Source: Rudaeicoccus suwonensis (lineage in GTDB: Bacteria; Actinomycetota; Actinomycetes; Actinomycetales; Dermatophilaceae). From it: a DNA stretch of 64,000 nucleotides. Positions 1 through 6,449 of the stretch are shown piece after piece. The stretch is from positions 1-64,000 of the forward strand of contig NZ_VIVQ01000005.1 of assembly GCF_007829035.1 (NCBI RefSeq). Reading direction: 5' to 3'. The position numbers and the translations under genes were made by a program. Within the stretch, counting starts at the first letter, position 1; each line of letters begins with the position of its first letter. A model generated the notes under the pieces. It ran no database searches and had not been told where the DNA came from. It saw only the letters and a program-made list of their open reading frames with translations.

Positions 1-2
1 TT

Positions 3-221
3 GAGTCGTCAGCGGTTGAGGCCCGCGAACGCGGGCTTTTGGCGCATGAGTTGGCGGAGAAGGTCGATGCTGCTGAGCCGTATTGGAAGGCTCTCAAAGA
101 GGGCAGGAGGCCTGAGCGGATCCCGGGGAGTGCACCTGCCTTGGCGGAGGATTACGTGCTGCTGTGTCAGGAGATCCTGACGCGTATCGATGACGTCGAG
201 AGTGGAAGGAAAACGTCGTGA
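3..221 (+). CDS. ParA-like partition ATPase, 3' end only
   Basis: An open frame enters from the left edge of the window and ends with TGA at 219-221. Only the last 72 or so residues are visible, so none of the Walker motifs can be checked. The tail (residues such as ALAEDYVLLCQEILTRI) resembles the C-terminal helix of plasmid ParA/MinD-like ATPases. Its position directly before a small RHH-type gene, with a 4-base GTGA overlap, is the usual order of a type I partition cassette (ATPase then centromere-binding protein). Product assignment is inference from this context. A TTG inside the frame at 39 could be mistaken for a start, but the frame is open upstream of it. Confidence 0.5.
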   Translation, partial: ESSAVEARERGLLAHELAEKVDAAEPYWKALKEGRRPERIPGSAPALAEDYVLLCQEILTRIDDVESGRKTS

Positions 222-772
222 ACGATCGTCAGCCTCTGCCCCCCGTTACGGGGTTGAAACGGACTGCTGTGCTGCCGCCACCTCCGCCGCGGATTCGCCC
301 GCGTGCCAGCGAAGGGCCGGCAGTCGAGCTGGAGCCGAACGATTCGATCACAGCACCTCTTGAGGAACCGACCGTTTCGCCTGCCCCGAGGCCATCAAAG
401 TCTCGTGTCGTTAGAACCGATTCATCGACCCCGCGCCCTGTAAAGCCGATCTCGATGTCGGTCCCGACGCAGATGTTGCAGCGGTTCAGGGATGAGGCGA
501 AGCGGCAGCAGATTTCGCATGTCGACCTCTTGCTGGATGCGATCGAGGCGGCTGGACCGCGTCTGGGTGAGCTGATCCGCGCTTCCAGACCCGAAGAGGA
601 CCGTGGGGGCCTCTTTGTTCGGACGGTGACAGCGGATTCTGCGCCGCTGAGCACGTTGGCGCTGCGTATGCAGCAACAGAATGTGGATGCCATCGACCGA
701 CTCGTCCGTGAGACGCATGCCACGTCGCGTTCGCAGCTGTGTGTAGCGGCTCTGTCGCACTATCTGAAGTAG
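218..772 (+). CDS. ParB-like centromere-binding protein, RHH-like
   Basis: A 184-residue protein starting at GTG 218, overlapping the stop of the preceding ParA-like frame. The first 80 residues are Pro/Ser-rich and probably disordered. The rest has two short segments with the look of ribbon-helix-helix DNA-binding units: around residues 85-110 (KPISMSVPTQMLQRFRDEAK, then SHVDLLLDAI) and around 150-183 (RMQQQNVDAIDRLVRE, then SRSQLCVAALSHYL). In type Ib partition systems the second gene is a small DNA-binding protein that loads the ATPase on a centromere site. No iteron-like centromere is visible in the 170 bases downstream. Function is inferred from fold-like pattern and gene order. Confidence 0.55.
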   Translation: MNDRQPLPPVTGLKRTAVLPPPPPRIRPRASEGPAVELEPNDSITAPLEEPTVSPAPRPSKSRVVRTDSSTPRPVKPISMSVPTQMLQRFRDEAKRQQISHVDLLLDAIEAAGPRLGELIRASRPEEDRGGLFVRTVTADSAPLSTLALRMQQQNVDAIDRLVRETHATSRSQLCVAALSHYLK

Positions 773-908
773 GTGATGGCTGCGATCAGCACGTTCTGTC
801 GCTGGCCGGGGTGGTTGTGCCTCCGATGCCTAGTGATCGAAGAGGTTGGGGGTGCTCTTCCTGGCTGGTCGCCGTTGTGCGGCTGGGGAATCTAACTAGA
901 TACATCTG

Positions 909-932
909 GGTACAGTTTACGGCATCTGTACC
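909..932. promoter_or_regulatory. Inverted repeat upstream of ATPase gene, possible operator
   Basis: A perfect 7-bp inverted repeat, GGTACAG at 909-915 and CTGTACC at 926-932, separated by 10 bases, lies 19 bases before the ATG at 951. Spacing of about one helical turn between half-sites fits a dimeric repressor. No -35/-10 pair is obvious, so this is a candidate only. Confidence 0.35.
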
Positions 933-950
933 TACCTGTTGGGAGTGGTG

Positions 951-2252
951 ATGGTTCAGCCGAGTCCGTATACGCCGGGTGCGATCGCGCCGGAGGTTCC
1001 TGGGCGGGATCGGCAGTTGGCTGATTTTGATGAGCGGTTGGATTACTTGACGGTGTTGCATCGTTTGGTTCCGCGGATTCGGATTGATCATGCTCCGCGT
1101 GGGGTGGGGAAGACGTCGTTGTTGCGGCAGGTGCAGCGTCATGCTCATGCACGTAATGCGGCGACGATTTGGGTGGTTGCTGGTCAGACGACGTCTCTTG
1201 TGCCGGCGATCGCGTCTGCTGCGGACCGGATCGCGGGGGACTGGTCGCCGGTCGCGCGGTCGCGGTTGCGTGCGGCGGTGGATCGTCTTGAGGTGAAGGT
1301 CAGTGGGGGAGTGCCGGGTGTTGCTTCGGCGCAGGTGACGTTGAGGCCGGCAGAGGCTTCCGATCCTGTGGGGCTGGGGCGGGATGCGACGCGCGAGTTT
1401 GAAGATGTTCTGATCGCGGTCACGCGGGCGGCGGTCGCGCAGGGGCACACCGGGGTGGTGGTGTTCATTGATGAGATTCAGGTCGCTGATAGTGCGAGTT
1501 TGGAGACCATTTCGTACGCGTGGCAGAACTTCCAGGCCGAGCAGGTTGATCTGCCGGTGGCGTTGTTCGCCACGGGACTGCCCAGTAGCGTCCGTCGGAT
1601 CAATTCCGCGGTCAGTAACGCCGAGCGTTTCGCCTACCGGCGTCTGACGGACTTGGACCCCGATGCTGCTGCTGTCGCGTTGGCCGCACCGGCCACCAAA
1701 CTGGGGGTGTCGTGGGCTGCGGACGCCCTGGAAGATGCTGTGGCCATGGCGGGTGGGTATCCGCATCTGCTGCAACTCATCGGGGAGCACGCGTGGCGCT
1801 GCGCTGGCCTGCCTGATCCAGGCGCCGTGATCACCGCGTCCCACGTGCGTGAGGCGATGCAGGCTGTTCATGACGATGTCCGGGAGTTGTACGAAGCGCG
1901 GTTGTCTCGGATCGACCGCGACGGCGACCTGTCGTTTGTCAGTGCGATGGCCAGCCATGGCGACGGTCCCGTGGCCCGGTCAGCGATCGCCGCAACCCTT
2001 GGGGTGCCCAGTTCATCGCTGGGCCCGCCACGGGATCGGATGCTCGGGGCCGGGATCATCACCGAATCTGGTCACGGAAAGGTTCAATTCGCGATCCCCG
2101 GGTTCGCTGCGTATATCCGCGAACGCCTCGACCTGCCAGACCTCGCGGCCGATCCTCAGTCACCACGACTCGACGACCGTGCCGGCGCAGCGGCAGTGTC
2201 GTCGCTGCGGCAAACAGTCGAAATGCTCAACCAGGAAACACCGGATCCGTAA
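951..2252 (+). CDS. AAA/STAND-type ATP-binding protein
   Basis: A 433-residue P-loop ATPase. Walker A is GVGKTSLL near residue 49 and Walker B is VVVFIDEIQ near residue 175, followed by an SSVRR sensor-like stretch and a C-terminal region (TLGVPSSSLGPPRDRML) that looks like a winged helix. This is the AAA_16/Orc1-like architecture common in plasmid- and phage-encoded proteins of unknown role. The frame could open at TTG 939 or GTG 945/948, but GGGAG at 941-945 sits five bases before ATG 951, so 951 is chosen. Stands alone between the partition pair and a convergent minus-strand cluster. A regulatory or defence role is possible; no effector domain is visible. Confidence 0.75.
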   Translation: MVQPSPYTPGAIAPEVPGRDRQLADFDERLDYLTVLHRLVPRIRIDHAPRGVGKTSLLRQVQRHAHARNAATIWVVAGQTTSLVPAIASAADRIAGDWSPVARSRLRAAVDRLEVKVSGGVPGVASAQVTLRPAEASDPVGLGRDATREFEDVLIAVTRAAVAQGHTGVVVFIDEIQVADSASLETISYAWQNFQAEQVDLPVALFATGLPSSVRRINSAVSNAERFAYRRLTDLDPDAAAVALAAPATKLGVSWAADALEDAVAMAGGYPHLLQLIGEHAWRCAGLPDPGAVITASHVREAMQAVHDDVRELYEARLSRIDRDGDLSFVSAMASHGDGPVARSAIAATLGVPSSSLGPPRDRMLGAGIITESGHGKVQFAIPGFAAYIRERLDLPDLAADPQSPRLDDRAGAAAVSSLRQTVEMLNQETPDP

Positions 2253-2367
2253 GCAATAAATTCGGGGAGCAGAGATCGGTGAGCTGGTGACGGACCCGAC
2301 TTCAGCTGCTGATTCCCGTGATCTCTTCGCGGATCGGCGCGGGTGGATGGTGGCTCGTTGGGGTCGG

Positions 2368-2838
2368 TTAGCGACGTCGTCGTTGCCGGGCTCGTGCACG
2401 GGTGGGGAGCCGGCCGGGGCCGGCAGGGGCGAGCGTGCCGCCGTTGGCTGCTCGTGCTTGTTCTGTTTTGGCTCGTGCGGCTTCATAGGCCAAGGTGCTG
2501 ATCCCGCGGTTCTTGCCGAGCGCTCCTTGGTCCATCTTGCAGGCGTCTTCGGCGGCGTGGATCGTCTCGAGGGGCACGATGAAGGGTCGGTTCAGGCCTT
2601 CGCCGGCCCTGGCGGGGTTGGGCAGGGTGTCGACGATGTCGGCGCGTTGCTGGGGCGTCAGCTGCGCGTACCTGTCGATGGCGTCGGCGATCCAGAGGGC
2701 GAAGGTTTCTGGGCCTGTTTCGTTCTGCTCGATGTCGAGGGCGTAGGCCGCTCGAGCGTCGTTGAGGGTTTGCGGGTGCCAGTAAATACCGATCGGGGCG
2801 GTATCGGTGGCTTTTCCGGTCGGGTCGATGGGGCTCAT
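2368..2838 (-). CDS. Hypothetical protein, 156 aa
   Basis: I do not recognise the family. The protein has a short hydrophilic N-terminus, a central helical segment rich in Asp/Glu/Ala (RYAQLTPQQRADIVDTLPNP) and a very basic tail (RARARQRRRR) that could bind nucleic acid or be disordered. ATG 2838 is preceded by AGGAG at good spacing. It is the last gene of a minus-strand series of plasmid genes (5749 down to 2368), each with its own promoter or hairpin. A TAGAAT -10 box at 2933-2928 implies an untranslated leader of about 80 bases. Confidence 0.6.
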   Translation of the reverse strand: MSPIDPTGKATDTAPIGIYWHPQTLNDARAAYALDIEQNETGPETFALWIADAIDRYAQLTPQQRADIVDTLPNPARAGEGLNRPFIVPLETIHAAEDACKMDQGALGKNRGISTLAYEAARAKTEQARAANGGTLAPAGPGRLPTRARARQRRRR

Positions 2839-2920
2839 CGGGCATCTCCTGGATGAAGGGCTCGTACGACGAGGGTGACAGTGGCGATGTGGTCGCGACG
2901 GACACCTGCGCGAGGTTTCG

Positions 2921-2956
2921 ACACACTATTCTAATGGTTTACTTTTTTAGTGTTCG
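2921..2956 (-). promoter_or_regulatory. Promoter of the 156-aa gene, related to two other leaders
   Basis: On the minus strand the sequence AGTAAACCATTAGAATA ends in a TAGAAT -10 hexamer (2933-2928). The same AGTAAACCATTA-AATA block occurs in the leader of the DUF932 gene, and a rearranged version precedes the 119-aa gene. No good -35 box is seen here (CGAACA at 17-bp spacing). Confidence 0.45.
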
Positions 2957-3226
2957 CGGGTGTGGTGTGTCGCTGGTGCTGGCATGATGACCGGTCTGTG
3001 CGGGTGAGATGTGGTGTCTTTCCGTGCGGTGTTGTTGACAGCAAGCCCCGTCGTCCTTGTGGTCGACGGGGCTTGCCCACGTTTGTACTCTTGCCTGCCG
3101 GGATGGCGCCAGCAGCCGTGATGGATCTGATGTGGCCAGCTGCAGGGGCGGCCTGTCGGCCGGCGGGCACGGCCGCCGGGGTGTGCAGCGACCACACGGT
3201 CGCTGCACACCCGTGTTCTGGTGGTT
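2957..3226. other. Gene-free stretch with two hairpins and a leader relic
   Basis: No supported gene. It holds a 13-bp perfect inverted repeat with 10-base loop (3041-3053 / 3064-3076), then on its minus-strand downstream side a copy of the GTCAACAACACC leader element (3039-3028) followed by GGAAAG and an ATC where related leaders have ATG. This looks like the 5' end of a lost gene. A terminator hairpin lies at 3179-3212. Confidence 0.5.
3179..3212 (-). terminator. Hairpin terminator after the 119-aa gene
   Basis: Perfect 15-bp inverted repeat (GGGTGTGCAGCGACC / GGTCGCTGCACACCC) with a four-base loop, beginning 15 bases after the minus-strand stop at 3227. No T-tract follows, which is common for GC-rich actinobacterial terminators. 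Confidence 0.6.
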
Positions 3227-3586
3227 TTACGGTTGGCGGCTGGGTGTGTTCACCGGTTCATCCGTGCGCAGTAGATCGCGAATGAATTCCAGTGGTTCGC
3301 GCAGCTGTTCGGTGCTGATTTCGAGGGTGTCGAGGTTGGCCAGGATGCCGGTCAGTGGTTGACGCATGGCTCCGGCCGTGGGAGACATGGCTACGAGGCT
3401 GTCCATCGCCTGGTTGAGCAGGGCCCGCAGGTCCTGGGCGGTGCCCTCGATGACGACCGTCCGGCTGAAGGAGTCCAGCACGATCGCTTGCTGCTCGGTG
3501 ACTTCGTCGTTCCCGTAGCGGGTCCCGCGGACGGCGACGTAGGCGCTGGTGTCTGGAACGTCGAGCCAGTCGATGTGGGGAGTCAT
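3227..3586 (-). CDS. Hypothetical protein, 119 aa
   Basis: A small acidic protein of unknown family. Residues 1-60 alternate polar and hydrophobic (WLDVPDTSAYVAVRG, IVLDSFSRTVVIEG), suggesting beta strands; the remainder is helical (AQDLRALLNQAMDSLVAM, ISTEQLREPLEFIRDLL). The ATG at 3586 is preceded by GAAAGG six bases upstream; an upstream in-frame ATG at 3616 lies inside the conserved GTCAACAACACC leader and would be the very 5' end of the transcript, so 3586 is preferred. Shares promoter and leader with the DUF932 gene, so the two are probably co-regulated. Role unknown. Confidence 0.6.
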   Translation of the reverse strand: MTPHIDWLDVPDTSAYVAVRGTRYGNDEVTEQQAIVLDSFSRTVVIEGTAQDLRALLNQAMDSLVAMSPTAGAMRQPLTGILANLDTLEISTEQLREPLEFIRDLLRTDEPVNTPSRQP

Positions 3587-3602
3587 GGTGGGCCTTTCGC
3601 GT

Positions 3603-3684
3603 GGTGTTGTTGACATTCATATTTTACTGGTTTAATGGTTTAGTGTGTAGACTTTTCTCATATGGTGGACTGGTTTACTGGTTT
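3603..3684 (-). promoter_or_regulatory. Promoter-leader B, near copy of leader A
   Basis: Minus strand: TACACA (-35, 3649-3644), 17-bp spacer, TAAAAT (-10, 3626-3621), then a start point expected near 3614 at the G of GTCAACAACACC. Upstream are two AAACCAGTAAACCAG-type blocks. About 75 of roughly 85 positions match leader A at 5088-5170. Confidence 0.65.
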
Positions 3685-3808
3685 TATCTTTCGCTGGTGA
3701 TGTGCGGCGGTTCGGTTGGTGGCTTTGCCGCGGGGCAGAGACCCTTCTTCTGTAGATCAGCGGCGGACGCGGTCCGCTCGGTGGTCCGCACGAGTGGGGG
3801 CGGGGCTC

Positions 3809-3871
3809 GGTGTTGCACGTGGCACCCCCACGCGGCCCGCTAGGGCCGTGGGGGGTGCCACGTGCAACACC
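3809..3871. repeat. 21-bp perfect inverted repeat
   Basis: GGTGTTGCACGTGGCACCCCC (3809-3829) is exactly complementary to 3851-3871, with a further imperfect stem and a GCTA loop between. It is 63 bases overall. It may be a bidirectional terminator, a protein-binding site or part of an origin. Confidence 0.7.
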
Positions 3872-3920
3872 GCAATGTGATGGTCGCGGCCGCCAGGCCG
3901 CGTCCGCTGCCGCCAGTGGC

Positions 3921-4013
3921 GCCGCGGTGCGGGTGGTGCCGCGGTGCGGGTGGTGCCGCGGTGCGGGTGGTGCCGCGGTGCGGGTGGTGCCGCGGTGCGG
4001 GTGGTGCCGCGGT
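3921..4013. repeat. 17-bp tandem direct repeat, 5 full copies plus a partial
   Basis: GCCGCGGTGCGGGTGGT is repeated without spacer at 3921, 3938, 3955, 3972 and 3989, then begins again at 4006 and runs into the terminator hairpin. The unit length is typical of plasmid iterons, but the repeats are far from the rep gene and very GC-rich. Confidence 0.85.
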
Positions 4014-4048
4014 GTGGGGTGACCCCGGAGGTTCCGGGGTCACCCCAC
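4014..4048 (-). terminator. Hairpin terminator after the DUF932 gene
   Basis: Perfect 16-bp stem (4014-4029 / 4033-4048) with a three-base loop, nine bases after the stop of the gene ending at 4057. Confidence 0.65.
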
Positions 4049-4056
4049 ACCGGTTG

Positions 4057-5067
4057 TCAGGCGACCATGAGGGCTTCCCATGCACGGGTCTTGAGCCGGT
4101 TCGGCTCGGGGCTGGTCAGCAAGCGGGTGGCGCGAGCCTGGCCTTCGTACATGCCACTGGGTGTGCGCACGGGAGCGAAGTGGTCGACATATTCAGCGGC
4201 GACCTGGTAGGCGGCCCAGCGTGTTCCGCGGATCCCGTCCTGAGTCTTGGCCTCATGCCACAGGCTGGCGAGCGTGGCGGTGCGGGTCGCTGCGGCCTTC
4301 TGGGCGCGCGGTGAGTCGTCCCGTTCGGCCTTGCCGAAAACCTGTTCCATCAGGGCGTAGAACTGAGCGTCGGTGGTGCTCGCCTGGATCATGGCCTCGG
4401 CTTCGCGCTCGAACTCCTCGAAGTATTCGAAGGTCATGCCGAGCGCGGTGCGGGCCTGCTGCACGGCGTTGGTTGCGCCGCTGGTGTGCCGGATTGACAC
4501 CCTGGCGCAGTGGTTGCGCAGGGCAGCTGCCTGGGTGTTCGCGCAGACCACGCGCACGGGGGTCAGCAGCAGCCGGAAGGCGCTGGAACCGTCGTGGCTG
4601 TTGAGTGCCGCGATGTTCAGGCTCACGTCGTCCACGCCACCGACGCGCATCGTTTCGGGCATCTGCAAGGTGATGAACGTTTGGCGGCCGCCGCGCAGGC
4701 TGCCTGCGGTGTCGAAGATCGCGCCGGACTCGTCGACCAGGTGATTCAGGAACTCGGCGTGTTCTTCGTTCTGGATGGGCTGGTATTGCTCTCCGACGAC
4801 ACCCAGGGCCTCGACGGCGTTGGTGAAGGGGTTGTCTCGCACGGTCGCGTAAGAGCTGGGCACGTCCACAGTGGTAACGCCGTCGACGGTGACCTCGGTC
4901 GCAGTCAGCGGAAGCTTGCGCACGTTCCACCCCCCGAGGTGGCCCAGCTCCATTGCTTCCTGCGCGGTGAACGCGCGCCCCTGCACGGTGGTGCCGAGCT
5001 TGTGCCACGCGTCTTTGCGAGCGAAGACTGCGGCGGCCTGGCGTCCGTGGGTTTCGATCTGGTGCAT
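4057..5067 (-). CDS. DUF932 phage/plasmid-like protein
   Basis: A 336-residue protein of the DUF932 / TIGR03299 'phage/plasmid-like' family, recognised from its N-terminus (GRQAAAVFARKDAWHKLGTT) and the central block around PVRVVCANTQAAAL and VSIRHTSGATNAVQQARTAL. Members are widespread on actinobacterial plasmids and phages; their biochemical role is unknown. Length is as expected for the family. ATG 5067 is preceded by AAAGGA eight bases upstream and by the conserved GTCAACAACACC leader; a GC hairpin follows. It shares its promoter architecture with the 119-aa gene downstream, which suggests co-expression. Confidence 0.85.
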   Translation of the reverse strand: MHQIETHGRQAAAVFARKDAWHKLGTTVQGRAFTAQEAMELGHLGGWNVRKLPLTATEVTVDGVTTVDVPSSYATVRDNPFTNAVEALGVVGEQYQPIQNEEHAEFLNHLVDESGAIFDTAGSLRGGRQTFITLQMPETMRVGGVDDVSLNIAALNSHDGSSAFRLLLTPVRVVCANTQAAALRNHCARVSIRHTSGATNAVQQARTALGMTFEYFEEFEREAEAMIQASTTDAQFYALMEQVFGKAERDDSPRAQKAAATRTATLASLWHEAKTQDGIRGTRWAAYQVAAEYVDHFAPVRTPSGMYEGQARATRLLTSPEPNRLKTRAWEALMVA

Positions 5068-5087
5068 GACGTGTGTCCTTTGCTTAT

Positions 5088-5170
5088 GGTGTTGTTGACT
5101 CTCTTATTTTAATGGTTTACTGGTTTGATGTGTAGATGTTTCTCATATGGTGGACTGGTTTACTGGTTTG
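5088..5170 (-). promoter_or_regulatory. Promoter-leader A
   Basis: Minus strand: TACACA (-35, 5134-5129), 17-bp spacer, TAAAAT (-10, 5111-5106), predicted start near 5099 at the G of GTCAACAACACC. Repeated AAACCAGTAAACC blocks flank the -35 and could be operator half-sites. The same spacing is seen in leader B, which supports the assignment. Confidence 0.65.
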
Positions 5171-5404
5171 CTTTTTGGGTGGTGGGCGCGGGGCTGCGCG
5201 GCCCGCGTCGGCGGTCCTCGCGCGGACTCCCTCTTGCTTGGCCTGCGCTCGTGCCACCGGCGGCGCGTGAATCAGGGACGCACGGAAGGCTCCCCACGAC
5301 GGTCGAAGCCAAGCGCGCTGCGGTGGTCGCGGAGTGGTTGGGGCCGGGCCGCCACGGGGGTGTGCGAGCCGGCCCCAACCGAAGGGGTGCCGGTGATCTG
5401 CCTG
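5171..5404. other. Gene-free stretch before the DUF932 promoter
   Basis: No supported gene. The only structure I see is the hairpin at 5336-5380. Confidence 0.5.
5336..5380 (-). terminator. Hairpin after the 21-aa membrane peptide gene
   Basis: GGTTGGGGCCGG (5336-5347) is perfectly complementary to 5369-5380. It begins 25 bases after the minus-strand stop at 5405, matching the gene-then-hairpin pattern of the neighbouring units. Confidence 0.5.
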
Positions 5405-5470
5405 CTACTGGTCCCGTTGGATTTTCAGGAGCAGCAGCAAGGTCAGCAGCAGGATCACGGTGGTGATCAT
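5405..5470 (-). CDS. 21-residue single-span membrane peptide
   Basis: The frame MITTVILLLTLLLLLKIQRD plus Gln encodes one hydrophobic span followed by a short charged tail. It is short, but AGGAG sits six bases before the ATG at 5470 and a hairpin follows the stop, so it has the full layout of its neighbours. It could be a small membrane regulator or a type I toxin-like peptide; no antisense RNA is obvious. Evidence is limited to start signal, composition and context. Confidence 0.45.
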   Translation of the reverse strand: MITTVILLLTLLLLLKIQRDQ

Positions 5471-5525
5471 GGGCGTCTCCTGGTGGTGGCTGTCGGTGAT
5501 GACTTGTAGAATCGGCCGTGACCGA

Positions 5526-5551
5526 CACCGGGACCCATCAAGGCCCCGGTG
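5526..5551 (-). terminator. Hairpin after the 58-aa membrane protein gene
   Basis: Ten-base arms CACCGGGACC (5526-5535) and GGCCCCGGTG (5542-5551) with one mismatch, 22 bases after the stop at 5573. Confidence 0.45.
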
Positions 5552-5572
5552 CGGCCATCTGGTTCTAGCGGG

Positions 5573-5749
5573 TTACCGCTTTTGGCGTCGTCGAGCTGTC
5601 ACTCGGCGGCGTCGTTCCATGTCCGGCGCCTTGCGGCGTCGTCGACGGTCACGGTTCCGGCTAGCTCCGAGGGTGAGGACTGCGGCTGCGAGCGTGGCGA
5701 GCGAGGTCGCCAGCTGCACCCACGAGTTCACCTCGGCCGGGTCGGGCAT
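5573..5749 (-). CDS. Small membrane protein, 58 aa, basic tail
   Basis: ATG 5749 is preceded by AAGGAGGTGA, an almost perfect match to the anti-Shine-Dalgarno, which fixes the start even though the frame opens earlier. The protein has a short acidic N-terminus, one hydrophobic segment (WVQLATSLATLAAAVLTLGA, residues 9-28) and a strongly basic C-terminus with many Arg. This layout, a single span with a cytoplasmic polybasic tail, gives no family assignment. It forms a pair with the 21-residue membrane peptide just downstream. Confidence 0.6.
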   Translation of the reverse strand: MPDPAEVNSWVQLATSLATLAAAVLTLGASRNRDRRRRRKAPDMERRRRVTARRRQKR

Positions 5750-6382
5750 GCGTATCACCTCCTTGCGTTGAGTGCTGACCGGGACGGGGTTGCCCCGGGG
5801 TGCCCGTGGAGGGCGTTCTCCTGCGTTTACTGAGGCGCGTAGGCCGGTCACATCCGTTGCCTGGTAGGGCGATTCGTGGCGCAGTGTTCACCGGCCGATA
5901 TCAGCGACGTAGGAGCGCGGCCGGTGCAACAGTGGGTCAGGAATCGCTCTGCCAGGTCGAGCGCCAGCGAGTCGGATTTGAGGGGCCGTGAAGCGCGGCG
6001 AAGTAGGCTCAGGAGCCCTGCGCGTGCGTATCCCAACCACACGACAAGCCGACCTGGGGTGGGACGGCCCGAAGGGTCGGCGCACCCATGTGATCGCCGC
6101 AGCGCAGCTGCGCCCGTTCTAGGTGCGCCGGTCCACACGGCCGGGGTGCGCGGGCCAGGATCAGGGTGTGGGTCGAGCTCACGGGGCAACGGCCAAAACG
6201 CTCGCCCGTCCCGGGGTCACCGGCCGGCAGGCCAAGTGCACCCCGGGCGGTGAGGGGAGGCCGGCCCTCGTGGCTCGCCACACCCGCCCCGCACCGGCAC
6301 ATCAACGACGCCCAGCGTGAACGGCCCGCTAGGGCCGGGCACGCCACCAGGGTTGCCTCGGCCGCCAGGCCGAGTCCGTGAC
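5750..6382. other. Gene-free stretch left of the IS21 element
   Basis: About 630 bases without a supported gene. I see a hairpin GGCCC-GCTA-GGGCC near 6328-6341 and CGGCCGCCAGGCCG near 6359-6372; the same two motifs in the same order occur near 3834 and 3885. Frames that are open here look like composition artefacts. Confidence 0.4.
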
Positions 6383-6449
6383 TGTCGGCAACGCTCGAAA
6401 ATGATGCTGTTTCGACGGTTGAAAACGAGGCCACTGGGTTGTCGTGTTT

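Larger units (their letters stand above)
3685..4013. other. Gene-free stretch with a long inverted repeat and 17-bp tandem repeats
   Basis: No supported gene in about 330 bases. Contents are listed separately: a 21-bp inverted repeat (3809-3871), a GCGGCC-GCCA-GGCCGC hairpin near 3883-3900, and five and a half copies of a 17-bp direct repeat (3921-4013). Confidence 0.6.

Noticed and set aside
39-221. A 60-codon gene starting at TTG 39
   Set aside because: The frame is open to the window edge without a stop, and the sequence looks like the end of a longer ParA-type protein.
786-1958. A 390-codon minus-strand frame
   Set aside because: Opposite the AAA ATPase gene; its Arg/His/Pro-rich sequence is typical of an antisense shadow in GC-rich DNA.
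3921-4013. CRISPR array
   Set aside because: The repeats are directly adjacent with no spacers, and no cas genes are present. I found no CRISPR array anywhere in the window.
3179-5380. Integron-type gene cassettes with attC sites at the hairpins
   Set aside because: The hairpins differ in sequence and lack the R/L box pattern of attC, each gene has its own promoter, and there is no integrase.
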